From JASGCK01 sp031430035 (GTDB taxonomy: Bacteria; Pseudomonadota; Gammaproteobacteria; Burkholderiales; Burkholderiaceae_C): a stretch of DNA of 58,427 bases. The stretch's first letter is position 1. Every line of letters begins with the position of its first letter. A model generated the notes under the pieces. That model was not told where the DNA came from. It did not search any database and was given only the letters and a program-made list of their open reading frames with translations. The stretch covers positions 1-58,427 of the forward strand of contig JANPAS010000154.1 of NCBI GenBank assembly GCA_031430035.1, read 5' to 3'. The position numbers were made by a program, and so were the translations under genes. Of this stretch, positions 40,062-48,370 are shown piece after piece.

Positions 40062-41042
40062 ATGTCAAGCCACCATCCAGATTTTTTGGTTTTTACGGGT
40101 AACGCCAACCCCGAACTCGCTGCCGAAGTAGCCCAGTGCCTAGGCACTAAGCTAGGCGCAGCCGATGTGGGTCGCTTCTCGGATGGTGAAGTCACGGTTG
40201 AAATCAAGCAAAACGTCCGCGCACGCGATGTGTTTGTCGTGCAATCCACCTGCGCCCCGACCAACGAAAACGTGATGGAACTCCTCATCATGGTGGATGC
40301 ACTCAAGCGCTCATCTGCCGAGCGCATCACGGCAATCATTCCGTATTTTGGCTATGCGCGTCAAGATCGCCGTCCACGCTCAAGTCGAGTCCCCATCTCA
40401 GCCAAAGTCATTGCCAACTTGCTAGAGACCGTTGGCGTCGATCACGTGCTGACCATGGACTTACACGCTGACCAAATTCAAGGCTTTTTTGATATTTCCG
40501 TTGACAACATTTACGCCTCACCTGTGCTGCTGGCTGATCTCCGCGCCAAGAACTACCAAGATCTAATCGTGGTATCGCCTGACGTAGGCGGCGTGGTTCG
40601 CGCACGGGCGCTAGCCAAGCAGCTCAATTGCGATTTGGCCATCATCGACAAACGTCGTCCCAAAGCGAACGTGAGTGAAGTGATGCACGTCATTGGCGAA
40701 ATCGAAGGTCGTAATTGCGTCATCATGGATGACATGATTGACACGGCAGGTACGCTGGTCAAAGCTGCTGAAGTACTGAAAGAGCGTGGCGCTAAAAAAG
40801 TTTACGCGTATTGCACGCACCCGATTTTTTCGGGCCCTGCGATTGAGCGAATCACCAACGGCGATGCACTAGACGAAGTCGTGGTGACCAATACGATTCC
40901 ATTATCTGCAGCCGCGAAAGCCTGCAAAAAAATTAGACAAGTCTCTGTTGCCCCGCTGATGGCTGAAACCATCCAGCGCATGGCCAAAGGCGAGTCGGTC
41001 ATGAGTTTGTTCTCGGAGCAAGACGCGCCAACGCTTTTTTAA
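40062..41042 (+). CDS. prs: Ribose-phosphate pyrophosphokinase
   Basis: 326 residues. Makes PRPP from ribose 5-phosphate and ATP. Motifs: FSDGEVTVEIKQNVR, PYFGYARQDRRPRSS, VLTMDLHADQIQGFF, the Mg/ATP flexible region AIIDKRRPKANVSEVMHV, and the PRPP loop CVIMDDMIDTAGTLVKAA. Immediately after tRNA-Gln, so probably on the ispE transcript. No clear Shine-Dalgarno before the ATG. Confidence 0.97.
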   Translation: MSSHHPDFLVFTGNANPELAAEVAQCLGTKLGAADVGRFSDGEVTVEIKQNVRARDVFVVQSTCAPTNENVMELLIMVDALKRSSAERITAIIPYFGYARQDRRPRSSRVPISAKVIANLLETVGVDHVLTMDLHADQIQGFFDISVDNIYASPVLLADLRAKNYQDLIVVSPDVGGVVRARALAKQLNCDLAIIDKRRPKANVSEVMHVIGEIEGRNCVIMDDMIDTAGTLVKAAEVLKERGAKKVYAYCTHPIFSGPAIERITNGDALDEVVVTNTIPLSAAAKACKKIRQVSVAPLMAETIQRMAKGESVMSLFSEQDAPTLF

Positions 41043-41151
41043 GTGTCAGCATTTTTGAGCCTGGAACTAGACAAGCAAAATCACACTGGTCGCGGTGGAT
41101 TTTGAATTTTTACGTTAATTCGTTAACCTTAACTTTTAGAAGAAGAACATT

Positions 41152-41790
41152 ATGAAATTTATCGCTTTTGAGCGCGCCAAGCAGGGCACGGGTGCGAGCC
41201 GCCGTCTCCGCATTACGGGTCGCACACCCGCTATTGTTTACGGTGGCGAGGCTGCCCCCATCCAAATCGAGCTGGATCACAATGATTTGTGGCACGCCTT
41301 GAAAAAAGAAGCGTTCCACGCTTCAATTTTGGACATGGAACTGAACGGCGCAACCAGCAAAGTTTTGCTGCGTAATGTGCAGATGCACCCATTCCGTCAA
41401 CTCGTGTTGCATATCGACTTCCAGCGCGTGGAAGCTGGCACCAAGCTCACCATGAAAGTGCCACTCCACTTCTCGGGTCAAGAGAATTCACCTGCTGTCA
41501 AAACCGACAACTGCTTGGTCACGCACGTGATTAACGAACTCCAGATCACTTGCTCGCCTGCTGATTTGCCAGAATTCATCGCTGTTGATCTGAGCAAATT
41601 GACCAAGGGCGTTTCGCTCCACGCATCTGACCTCACTCTGCCAAAAGGCGTGAAAGTCATCAAGCGCGGAACAAACGATCCAGTCATCGTGTCGGTTGTG
41701 GCTCAAGCTGCTGAAGAAGCGCCTGCTGCCGATGCTGCACCTGCAGCGGACGCAAAAGCTGCTGCTAAGAAAGCGCCTGCTAAAAAATAA
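41152..41790 (+). CDS. rplY: 50S ribosomal protein L25 (general stress protein Ctc type)
   Basis: 212 residues: the 5S-rRNA-binding N-domain (MKFIAFERAKQGTGASRRL, GRTPAIVYGGEAAP) and the TL5/Ctc C-domain (VPLHFSGQENSPAVK, LHASDLTLPKGVKVI) ending in an Ala/Lys-rich tail. The long two-domain form is normal for this order. The 109 bases after prs hold no other feature that I can see. AGAAGAA precedes the ATG. Confidence 0.96.
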   Translation: MKFIAFERAKQGTGASRRLRITGRTPAIVYGGEAAPIQIELDHNDLWHALKKEAFHASILDMELNGATSKVLLRNVQMHPFRQLVLHIDFQRVEAGTKLTMKVPLHFSGQENSPAVKTDNCLVTHVINELQITCSPADLPEFIAVDLSKLTKGVSLHASDLTLPKGVKVIKRGTNDPVIVSVVAQAAEEAPAADAAPAADAKAAAKKAPAKK

Positions 41791-41811
41791 TCACTCAGTG
41801 ATACTTATCAC

Positions 41812-42420
41812 GTGATTAAGTTATTTGTTGGCCTTGGCAACCCAGGCTTTGAGTACGAGGGAACCCGTCATAACGCGGGTTTCTGGTGGCTTCGAGCCTT
41901 GGCTGCCAAACAAAAGCTAACACTTAACTCGGACAGAGCATACAAAGGCTTGGTCGCCCGAGGCAACTCGAGCGGCCAAGCCTTTTGGCTTTTAGAGCCC
42001 CAAACCTTTATGAACCTCTCAGGTCAATCGGTAGGTGCTTTGGCTAATTTCTACAAAATCAAACCCGAAGAGATCATGGTCGTTCATGACGAGCTTGATA
42101 TTCCGCCTGGTCAAACCAAAGTGAAATTTGGCGGTGGGCACGCAGGGCACAACGGCCTGCGCGACATTCATGCCAAACTGGGCTCTAGCGACTACTGGCG
42201 GCTACGCATCGGCATTGGTCATCCAGGTGTGCGAGAAGAAGTCATCAATTGGGTGCTGCAAAAACCGATGGCTGAGCATCGTGAGGCGATTCATGCGTCC
42301 ATCGCGCGTAGCTTGGATGCCGTGCCGCTCTTGCTTGCGGGCGATATGGAGGCGGCTACCAAGCTCATCCACACGAAACCAGATACCAAGCCCAAGCCTG
42401 TTGTAGCTGCGAAAGACTAA
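41812..42420 (+). CDS. pth: Peptidyl-tRNA hydrolase
   Basis: 202 residues. Frees peptides from stalled peptidyl-tRNA. Motifs: GLGNPGFEYEGTRHNAGF (catalytic His), EPQTFMNLSGQSV, VVHDELDIPPGQTKVKFGGG, HAGHNGLRDIHAKLG. The start is GTG at 41812, inside the palindrome ATCACGTGAT; another palindrome ATCACTCAGTGAT spans the preceding stop. No good Shine-Dalgarno. Follows rplY by 21 bases and ftsY follows by 4. Confidence 0.96.
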   Translation: MIKLFVGLGNPGFEYEGTRHNAGFWWLRALAAKQKLTLNSDRAYKGLVARGNSSGQAFWLLEPQTFMNLSGQSVGALANFYKIKPEEIMVVHDELDIPPGQTKVKFGGGHAGHNGLRDIHAKLGSSDYWRLRIGIGHPGVREEVINWVLQKPMAEHREAIHASIARSLDAVPLLLAGDMEAATKLIHTKPDTKPKPVVAAKD

Positions 42421-42424
42421 ACGC

Positions 42425-43336
42425 ATGGCAACGTTCTTCTCTAAGCTAAAAAGCGGCTTGCAAAAAACCAATCGTGCCATTGCCGAAGTCTTTACAGGCA
42501 AAAAAATTGATGAAGCGCTTTATGAAGAATTGGAAGCAGCGCTTTTAATGAGCGACGCGGGCGTTGCAGCAACTGAGCATCTTTTGACTGACCTCAAAGC
42601 TCGCGTCAAAGCAACCAAGGCGAGCGACTCCGCCCAAGTCAAAGCACTCTTAATCGATGCCATGTCAGACTTACTTTCACCGCTGCAGGCCAAGCTGGTA
42701 TTGGCCTCCCAGCCAACAGTGATGATGGTTGCGGGCGTAAACGGCGCTGGTAAAACCACCAGCATCGGTAAACTGACGTGGCACTTTGCAAACCAAGGTG
42801 CGTCGGTTTTGTTAGCCGCCGCCGACACCTTTCGCGCTGCGGCTCGCGAACAACTGGCCGTGTGGGCTGACCGCAACAAGCTGGGCAGCAGCAAAGTCGA
42901 AATCATCAGCCAAGAGAATGCCGACCCCTCAAGCGTGTGTTTTGATGCCGTGATGGCTGGCAAGGCACGCGGGACAAGCCTTGTGATTGCCGACACTGCA
43001 GGACGCTTGCCCACGCAGGCACACCTGATGGCGGAATTGACCAAAATCAAGCGCGTGATTCAAAAAGCAGACCCGACTGCGCCGCACGAAGTCATCTTGG
43101 TACTGGACGGTAATACAGGGCAAAACGCGCTTGCGCAGCTCAAAGCTTTTGATGCCGCCATTGGCGTGACGGGACTCATCATCACCAAGTTGGATGGCAC
43201 CGCCAAAGGCGGCGTACTGGCGGCGATTGCGCTACTTCCCAGTGCGCCAAAGGTCTACTTTATTGGCGTGGGCGAGGCGCTGGAAGACTTGCAGCCCTTC
43301 GATGCCAGAGAATTTTCTACCGCGCTACTGAGTTAG
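42425..43336 (+). CDS. ftsY: Signal recognition particle receptor FtsY
   Basis: 303 residues, a compact form lacking most of the acidic A domain of E. coli FtsY. N domain (about 1-90), then the GTPase: GVNGAGKTTSIGKL, AADTFRAAAREQL, VIADTAGRLPTQAHL, LVLDGNTGQNAL and ITKLDGTAKGGVLAAIA. It docks SRP-ribosome complexes at the inner membrane. The segment LQAKLVLASQP between N and G domains is encoded by a dispersed repeat copy (42682-42716). Confidence 0.96.
   Translation: MATFFSKLKSGLQKTNRAIAEVFTGKKIDEALYEELEAALLMSDAGVAATEHLLTDLKARVKATKASDSAQVKALLIDAMSDLLSPLQAKLVLASQPTVMMVAGVNGAGKTTSIGKLTWHFANQGASVLLAAADTFRAAAREQLAVWADRNKLGSSKVEIISQENADPSSVCFDAVMAGKARGTSLVIADTAGRLPTQAHLMAELTKIKRVIQKADPTAPHEVILVLDGNTGQNALAQLKAFDAAIGVTGLIITKLDGTAKGGVLAAIALLPSAPKVYFIGVGEALEDLQPFDAREFSTALLS
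42682..42716. repeat. Dispersed intragenic repeat, copy in ftsY
   Basis: CTGCAGGCCAAGCTGGTATT then GGCCTCCCAGCCAAC. Near match to the copy at 10590-10624 in a monooxygenase gene. Translated LQAKLVLASQP, at the N/G domain boundary. Confidence 0.5.
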
Positions 43337-43364
43337 CGCTAGGCCATACCTGCAAAGGCTTCGC

Positions 43365-43967
43365 ATGATAGATCGCCCACTCGCCATACTCATCAAGCCC
43401 TGTGTTGATGCATGCTCGCGAAGCCTTATCCGGATTGGCCTGCGGGCTGATGCTATTTCAATCATCGGATTTTTTATCGGTTTATCTGGCGCCGTATCCA
43501 TTGCCAACACTGGCTATTTAAGCGGCTTGGTTCTTCTATTAATTTCACGCGCCTTCGATGCCTTTGACGGCGCTGTGGCACGGATGACCGCCCCAACCGA
43601 CCGAGGAGGCTTTTTAGACATCACGCTAGATTTCATCTTCTACGCCAGCATCCCACTGGCGTTTGCGATTGCCAATCCTGCCGTAAATAGCCTCGCCGCT
43701 GCAACGCTTTTATTTGCTTTTATGGGCACGGCCAGTAGCTTCTTGGCTTACGCAAGTTTGGCTGCTAAAAGAGGAGCAACGCCTTCGCCAAGCAAAGCAA
43801 TCCGCTATCTTGGCGGTTTGACGGAAGCGTTTGAGACTTTGCTTTGCTTTGCGCTCATGTGTGCCTTGCCCCAATACTTTGCACTTTTGGCATACGGGTT
43901 TTCAGCCATGTGTTTTCTCACGGTTGTCACTAGAATTTATACAGGCTGGCAAGATTTCAAAGACTAA
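43365..43967 (+). CDS. CDP-alcohol phosphatidyltransferase family membrane protein
   Basis: 200 residues with about five to six membrane helices. The family motif is seen as DGAVARMTAPTDRGGFLD then ITLD: two metal-binding Asp pairs in the order DGxxAR...GxxxDxxxD. The AR-to-G spacing is seven residues instead of the common eight, which I believe is a recognised subgroup. It would transfer a phosphatidyl group from CDP-diacylglycerol to an alcohol; which alcohol is not clear. The N-terminal helix SLIRIGLRADAISIIGF is typical. Repeat-like bases at 43419-43448 encode part of it. Confidence 0.88.
   Translation: MIDRPLAILIKPCVDACSRSLIRIGLRADAISIIGFFIGLSGAVSIANTGYLSGLVLLLISRAFDAFDGAVARMTAPTDRGGFLDITLDFIFYASIPLAFAIANPAVNSLAAATLLFAFMGTASSFLAYASLAAKRGATPSPSKAIRYLGGLTEAFETLLCFALMCALPQYFALLAYGFSAMCFLTVVTRIYTGWQDFKD
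43419..43448. repeat. Dispersed intragenic repeat, copy in CDP-alcohol transferase gene
   Basis: CGAAGCCTTATCCGGATT then GGCCTGCGGGCT; aligns with GAAGCCTTACTGGATAT then GGCCTGCAGGCT of the fdhD copy. Confidence 0.45.
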
Positions 43968-43984
43968 TTTGAAGGAGTAAGCAC

Positions 43985-44416
43985 ATGACTGAACGCCGCA
44001 TTGATATCCTGATCAACCACTATGGTGAGAGCCACCAAAACAACACGAACGAGCTGATTCACTTTATCGCCATACCGCTCATTACACTGAGCCTGTCGGG
44101 CTTGCTCTATGCCATCCATCCTTTTGTGCTGTACGTATTTTTGGCTGGGAGCTTTGTTTACTACGCAAGACTGTCCGTTGTTTTTTTAATCACCATGCTC
44201 GTGTGGTCTGCAGTGATGCTGTGGGTGCTCCAATCAATGGGAACGCAATTGGTCACCCTATCCGTGGTCATCTTCGTTGGCGCTTGGATATTGCAATTTA
44301 TCGGACACAAGATAGAAGGCAAAAAACCATCTTTCTTTGAAGACATACAGTACCTTTGGGTGGGGCCTTTGTTTGTGCTGTCTAAGCTGTTCAGCAAAAT
44401 GGGCATTAAGTGGTAG
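43985..44416 (+). CDS. DUF962 / Mpo1-like membrane protein
   Basis: 143 residues. Opening INHYGESHQNNTNELIHF carries the conserved His residues of the DUF962 family. Yeast Mpo1 of this family is an iron-dependent dioxygenase of 2-hydroxy fatty acids. Three to four membrane segments follow, and the conserved end FIGHKIEGKKPSFFEDIQYL is present. GAAGGAG precedes the ATG. Adjacent to a lipid-synthesis gene, so a membrane-lipid role is plausible. The bacterial function is not established. Confidence 0.9.
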   Translation: MTERRIDILINHYGESHQNNTNELIHFIAIPLITLSLSGLLYAIHPFVLYVFLAGSFVYYARLSVVFLITMLVWSAVMLWVLQSMGTQLVTLSVVIFVGAWILQFIGHKIEGKKPSFFEDIQYLWVGPLFVLSKLFSKMGIKW

Positions 44417-44449
44417 CTCGCGCATCTTTTTAGACGTTTTGTCGCATAG

Positions 44450-44476
44450 TTAGCACTCTGCCTTGACGAGTGCTAA
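44450..44476. promoter_or_regulatory. Perfect CIRCE element (HrcA operator) at rpoH
   Basis: TTAGCACTC, nine-base spacer TGCCTTGAC, GAGTGCTAA: an exact match to the CIRCE inverted repeat bound by the heat-shock repressor HrcA. It lies 51 bases before the rpoH ATG and contains the promoter -35 hexamer. Confidence 0.95.
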
Positions 44477-44490
44477 TTTTGGTGTATCCT
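44463..44490 (+). promoter_or_regulatory. rpoH sigma-70 promoter overlapped by CIRCE
   Basis: TTGACG (44463-44468), 16-base spacer, TATCCT (44485-44490). The -35 box begins in the CIRCE spacer and ends in its right arm, so HrcA would block RNA polymerase. Confidence 0.7.
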
Positions 44491-44527
44491 CGGGTTTTCC
44501 CTTGCATTCCATGTTTTAGGAGAATCT

Positions 44528-45499
44528 ATGTCATCACAAGCTCTTGCACTCGTCGCCCCCGTTAAATCTTGGGGTTTGATTCCACCGCTGGGCAATCTGG
44601 AAGCCTATATTTCGGCTATCCACAACTTGCCGCTGCTCACGCTAGAAGAAGAGCAGCAATTTGCCGCCTCGCTCAACGAGTCAGGCGACCTAGAGGCCGC
44701 TCGCAAGCTGGTGCTATCGCACTTGCGCGTGGTGGTGTCTGTATCGCGTCAATACTTGGGATACGGCTTGCCACATGCTGATTTGATTCAAGAAGGCAAT
44801 GTCGGTCTCATGAAGGCGGTTAAGCGCTTCGACCCCACCATGGGTGTGCGTTTGGTCAGCTATGCCATGCATTGGATTAAGGCCGAAATTCACGAGTACA
44901 TCATCAAAAACTGGCGCATGGTCAAGGTGGCGACGACCAAAGGACAGCGCAAACTGTTCTTCAATTTGCGCTCGATGAAACAAGCACTGATTGCGCAATC
45001 CAATCACGACATGTATGACCTGCACACAGGTGCAGAGGCGCTGGACGATGAAGTCATGGCGGCCAATGCCACGCGGACAACACTGTCCGATAAAGACGTG
45101 GCGACCATGTCAAAAAAGCTCAACGTCAAACCCGAAGAGGTGCGCGAAATGGAGCGCCGCATGTCAGGCGGCGATGTGGTGATTGACCCCACCAGCGATA
45201 GCGACGACGAGGCTTACGGCCCCATCCACTACTTAAGCGACGAGCGGTTTGACCCTGTACAGCGACTTGAGAACAACGAGCGCGACAAGATGGCCACCGA
45301 TGGCGTGGCGAGCGCTTTGGCCGCATTAGATGAGCGCAGCCGCCGCATCGTGACCGAGCGCTGGCTCAAAGTTAACGACAACGGCACGGGCGGCATGACG
45401 CTGCACGATCTAGCAGCGGAATACGGTGTAAGCGCCGAACGCATTCGGCAGATTGAAGTGGCGGCGATGAAAAAAATGAAACGCACCCTTTCGGCATAA
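44528..45499 (+). CDS. rpoH: RNA polymerase heat-shock sigma factor RpoH (sigma-32)
   Basis: 323 residues. The sigma-32 hallmark RpoH box GQRKLFFNLRSMK is present after region 2 (LVLSHLRVVVSVSRQYLGYG; QEGNVGLMKAVKRFDP). Region 4 ends EYGVSAERIRQIEVAAMKKM with its helix-turn-helix. AGGAG lies eight bases before the ATG. The promoter is covered by a perfect CIRCE site, so this sigma factor is probably repressed by HrcA at normal temperature. folE follows after 7 bases and may be cotranscribed. Confidence 0.97.
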   Translation: MSSQALALVAPVKSWGLIPPLGNLEAYISAIHNLPLLTLEEEQQFAASLNESGDLEAARKLVLSHLRVVVSVSRQYLGYGLPHADLIQEGNVGLMKAVKRFDPTMGVRLVSYAMHWIKAEIHEYIIKNWRMVKVATTKGQRKLFFNLRSMKQALIAQSNHDMYDLHTGAEALDDEVMAANATRTTLSDKDVATMSKKLNVKPEEVREMERRMSGGDVVIDPTSDSDDEAYGPIHYLSDERFDPVQRLENNERDKMATDGVASALAALDERSRRIVTERWLKVNDNGTGGMTLHDLAAEYGVSAERIRQIEVAAMKKMKRTLSA

Positions 45500-45506
45500 T
45501 CACAGG

Positions 45507-46217
45507 ATGACAAAAACTATTGAATCGAGCCCTGACATCGGCACACCGATGTCCGTCAAAATCCGCGAACGTATTGTGGCAGCCAAAAAACGGTTTCACG
45601 CTAACGACAACATCGCCGACTTCATCAATGAGGGTGAATTGCCTGCGCTCCTAGACGAAGTAGCAGAGAAAATGCAAGCCGTGCTAGAGAGCATGGTCAT
45701 TGATTTAGATCACGATCACAATACAAATAACACGGCTCGGCGCGTTGCCAAAATGTATATCAACGAGGTGTTTAAAGGCCGCTACGTACCCGCGCCTACC
45801 GTGACCGAGTTCCCAAACGTAGGGCATTTAAACGAACTCATGATCGTAGGACCTATCACGGTACGCAGTGCTTGCAGCCACCACTTTTGCCCAGTGATTG
45901 GCAAGGTCTGGATTGGCGTGATGCCCAATGAGCACACCAATGTCATTGGTCTCTCCAAATACGCGCGATTAGCCGAATGGGTCATGAATCGACCGCAAAT
46001 TCAAGAAGAAGCCGTCGTGCAGTTAGCTGACCTTATTCAAGACCTCACGCAGCCCAATGGGCTAGCCCTTGTGATGGAAGCCAGTCACTTTTGCATGCAC
46101 TGGCGCGGCGTTAAAGACATGGATAGCAAGATGATTAACTCGGTGATGCGCGGCAGCTTCTTAAAAGATGCCAATTTGCGTCGTGAATTTTTATCCCTAC
46201 TGCCACAAAGAACCTAA
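45507..46217 (+). CDS. folE: GTP cyclohydrolase I
   Basis: 236 residues. First step of tetrahydrofolate and pterin synthesis: GTP to dihydroneopterin triphosphate. Zinc and catalytic motifs: SACSHHFCPVIGKVWIG, EASHFCMHWRGVKD (second zinc Cys), VIGLSKYARLAEWVMNRP. The form with HFCMHWRG differs slightly from E. coli (RHMCMxxRG) but belongs to the same class. Starts 7 bases after rpoH, so it may share its heat-shock control. Confidence 0.95.
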   Translation: MTKTIESSPDIGTPMSVKIRERIVAAKKRFHANDNIADFINEGELPALLDEVAEKMQAVLESMVIDLDHDHNTNNTARRVAKMYINEVFKGRYVPAPTVTEFPNVGHLNELMIVGPITVRSACSHHFCPVIGKVWIGVMPNEHTNVIGLSKYARLAEWVMNRPQIQEEAVVQLADLIQDLTQPNGLALVMEASHFCMHWRGVKDMDSKMINSVMRGSFLKDANLRREFLSLLPQRT

Positions 46218-46244
46218 TTCTCCGCCCACTGATAGGACTTAACC

Positions 46245-46667
46245 ATGCTTGTTCGCCTACTCTACGTTAGCCGCTGCATCAGCAACTCTACTGAGACCGT
46301 CGAATCCATCTTGAGTCAATCAAGGCTGCATAACCCAGGACTTGGCATCACAGGTATTTTGTGCCACAGCGGCAATATCTTTTTGCAAGCCATCGAAGGC
46401 GGCCGCGCTGCGGTCAGCGAGCTCTACAACCATATCAGCCGCGACGAACGCCACACCGATGTTGTGCTTCTGCACTACGAAGAGATTACCGAGCGCCGAT
46501 TTGGTGGTTGGACGATGGGGCAAGTCAACCTATCAAAAATCAACACAACCGTACTAATGAAATATTCTGAATTACCCGAGCTCAATCCGTATTCCGTCTC
46601 AGGCAAAGTTTCATTGGCCTTGCTAGAAGAATTGATGGCCACAGCTTCGATTATTGGTCGCGCCTAA
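46245..46667 (+). CDS. BLUF-domain blue-light photoreceptor
   Basis: 140 residues: a single BLUF domain (about 1-95) with a short helical C-terminal cap. FAD-binding and signalling residues seen: Tyr in RLLYVSRC, Asn in LHNPGLGITGIL, Gln in FLQAIEGG, and the Trp/Met pair in RRFGGWTMG. It senses blue light through flavin. No effector domain is attached, so it must act through a partner. 27 bases after folE and 4 bases before the DMT transporter gene. Confidence 0.95.
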   Translation: MLVRLLYVSRCISNSTETVESILSQSRLHNPGLGITGILCHSGNIFLQAIEGGRAAVSELYNHISRDERHTDVVLLHYEEITERRFGGWTMGQVNLSKINTTVLMKYSELPELNPYSVSGKVSLALLEELMATASIIGRA

Positions 46668-46671
46668 ATAA

Positions 46672-47559
46672 ATGCCATTGTCAGCACTGGCGCTCGTTAT
46701 TGCTGCGGCAATCATCCACGCCACTTGGAACTTTTACGCTAAACGCGTTGGCGGTGATGCCAGATTTGGCTTGCTGTCGTGCCTCATCCTCATGGTCTTT
46801 TGGGCACCGCTCGGTATCTACCTGGGCTGGGATGTTGTGCCGACTTGGGGGCAGCGCGAATGGTGGTTTATGTTTTGGAGCGCGGTCACGCACGTGGGCT
46901 ATTACGTGTTCCTGCTCAAGGGCTACCGCGTCGCCGATCTCACCGTTGTCTATCCCATTGCTCGGGGCTCTGGCCCAGTGCTCTCTGCCAGCGCCGCCAT
47001 CTTGTGGATGGGCGAGAGTCTGACCCCACTGGGTCTAGCGGGCTTGTTGGGTGTGGTTTGCGGGGTATTTTTGATTGCGGGTGGACTCAAAATATTGCGC
47101 CGAGCTACACATATTCACGACCCAACGGAATCGCACAAACTCAAAGCTGGCGTGGCTTACGGACTCATCACAGGCCTGTGGATTGCCAGCTACACGGCAA
47201 TTGATGGCTACGCGGTTAAGTTCTTACTCGTTAGCCCAATCTTGCTGGATTACATGAGTAACTTCATTCGCATTCCACTCTATCTGCCGCTGGTTTGGAA
47301 GGACAGGCATACATTGCTACCTGTTTGGAAAACCTACTGGAAGACATGCTTCTTTGTGGCTATTGCCGGTTCAATTGGCTACACGCTCGTGCTCTACGCC
47401 GTCCAGATTGCGCCGCTCTCGCACGTCGCTCCTGCGCGAGAAGTGTCTATGCTCTTTGCAGCTTTAATCGGCGGGCATTTACTGGGCGAGGGTGACCGCA
47501 CAGCTCGCATCACAGGTGCGTGTTTGATTGGGCTTGGTGTCGCGGCGCTTGCGTTTTGA
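46672..47559 (+). CDS. DMT-superfamily (EamA) transporter
   Basis: 295 residues, ten predicted membrane helices in two EamA repeats (for example ALALVIAAAIIHATWNFYAK at the start, VVYPIARGSGPVLSASA in repeat one, LYAVQIAPLSHVAPARE in repeat two). Such proteins move small metabolites across the inner membrane; the substrate is not indicated. 4 bases after the BLUF gene. Confidence 0.92.
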   Translation: MPLSALALVIAAAIIHATWNFYAKRVGGDARFGLLSCLILMVFWAPLGIYLGWDVVPTWGQREWWFMFWSAVTHVGYYVFLLKGYRVADLTVVYPIARGSGPVLSASAAILWMGESLTPLGLAGLLGVVCGVFLIAGGLKILRRATHIHDPTESHKLKAGVAYGLITGLWIASYTAIDGYAVKFLLVSPILLDYMSNFIRIPLYLPLVWKDRHTLLPVWKTYWKTCFFVAIAGSIGYTLVLYAVQIAPLSHVAPAREVSMLFAALIGGHLLGEGDRTARITGACLIGLGVAALAF

Positions 47560-47576
47560 CTTTATAAAATCGTGAC

Positions 47577-48368
47577 ATGACTCCTTTATTTGAAGCAAAA
47601 AATCTCATCAAGAACTACGGTACGAATCGTGTTGTCGATGACCTCTCTTTCCACATCGCGCCTGGCGAGTGCTTTGGCATCATTGGCCCGAACGGCGCAG
47701 GCAAAACCACCACACTCAAAATCTGTCTGGGTCAAACCCATGCGGATAGTGGGCAGGTGGAGGCTTTTGGACTCGATGTACCCAGCAACTTACTCGCGGT
47801 CAAAGCGCGCATGGGTGTGGTCAGTCAGTTCGATACGCTTGATCCCGATTTTTCGTGCGAGGAAAACATCCTCGCTTACGGTCGCTACTACGGCATGTCC
47901 GATAACTTGATTCGCGAACGCATACCCAAACTGCTCGACTTCGCGGCCCTCACGCACAAAGCCAAAGCGCGGCCTGGCGAGCTATCAGGCGGCATGAAAC
48001 GGCGCTTGTCGCTAGCACGCGCCCTCGTCAACGAACCGCAGCTTCTGGTGCTGGACGAGCCCACCACGGGCCTCGATCCGCAAGCGCGGCATCTGATGTG
48101 GGAGCGCCTGCGCGAGCTGCTCGCCACGGGCATGTCGATTCTCTTGACCACGCACTTTATGGATGAGGCCGAGCGACTTTGCACTCGGCTGTGCATGATT
48201 GACCACGGCAAAAAACTCATCGAAGGCACGCCGCGCGAACTCATCGCCGAGCATTTGCCATCTGAAATTACTGAAGACATCGAAGGAGTGGGTATCTTAA
48301 AGCGTCGCAGTAATTTAGAAGACTTATTCTTCAAATACACAGGCCGTCAAATCAGGATGGACTCTTAA
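47577..48368 (+). CDS. nodI: ABC exporter ATPase, NodI-like
   Basis: 263 residues. Walker A GPNGAGKTTTLKICLG, Q-loop VVSQFDTLD, signature ELSGGMKRRLSLARALV, Walker B LLVLDEPTTGLD, H-loop LTTHFMDEAERL. With its neighbour it forms the NodI/NodJ type of ABC-2 exporter (DRA family), which is widespread in beta-proteobacteria outside nodulation. The exported compound is unknown. Two bases separate it from the permease gene. Confidence 0.88.
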   Translation: MTPLFEAKNLIKNYGTNRVVDDLSFHIAPGECFGIIGPNGAGKTTTLKICLGQTHADSGQVEAFGLDVPSNLLAVKARMGVVSQFDTLDPDFSCEENILAYGRYYGMSDNLIRERIPKLLDFAALTHKAKARPGELSGGMKRRLSLARALVNEPQLLVLDEPTTGLDPQARHLMWERLRELLATGMSILLTTHFMDEAERLCTRLCMIDHGKKLIEGTPRELIAEHLPSEITEDIEGVGILKRRSNLEDLFFKYTGRQIRMDS

Positions 48369-48370
48369 TC

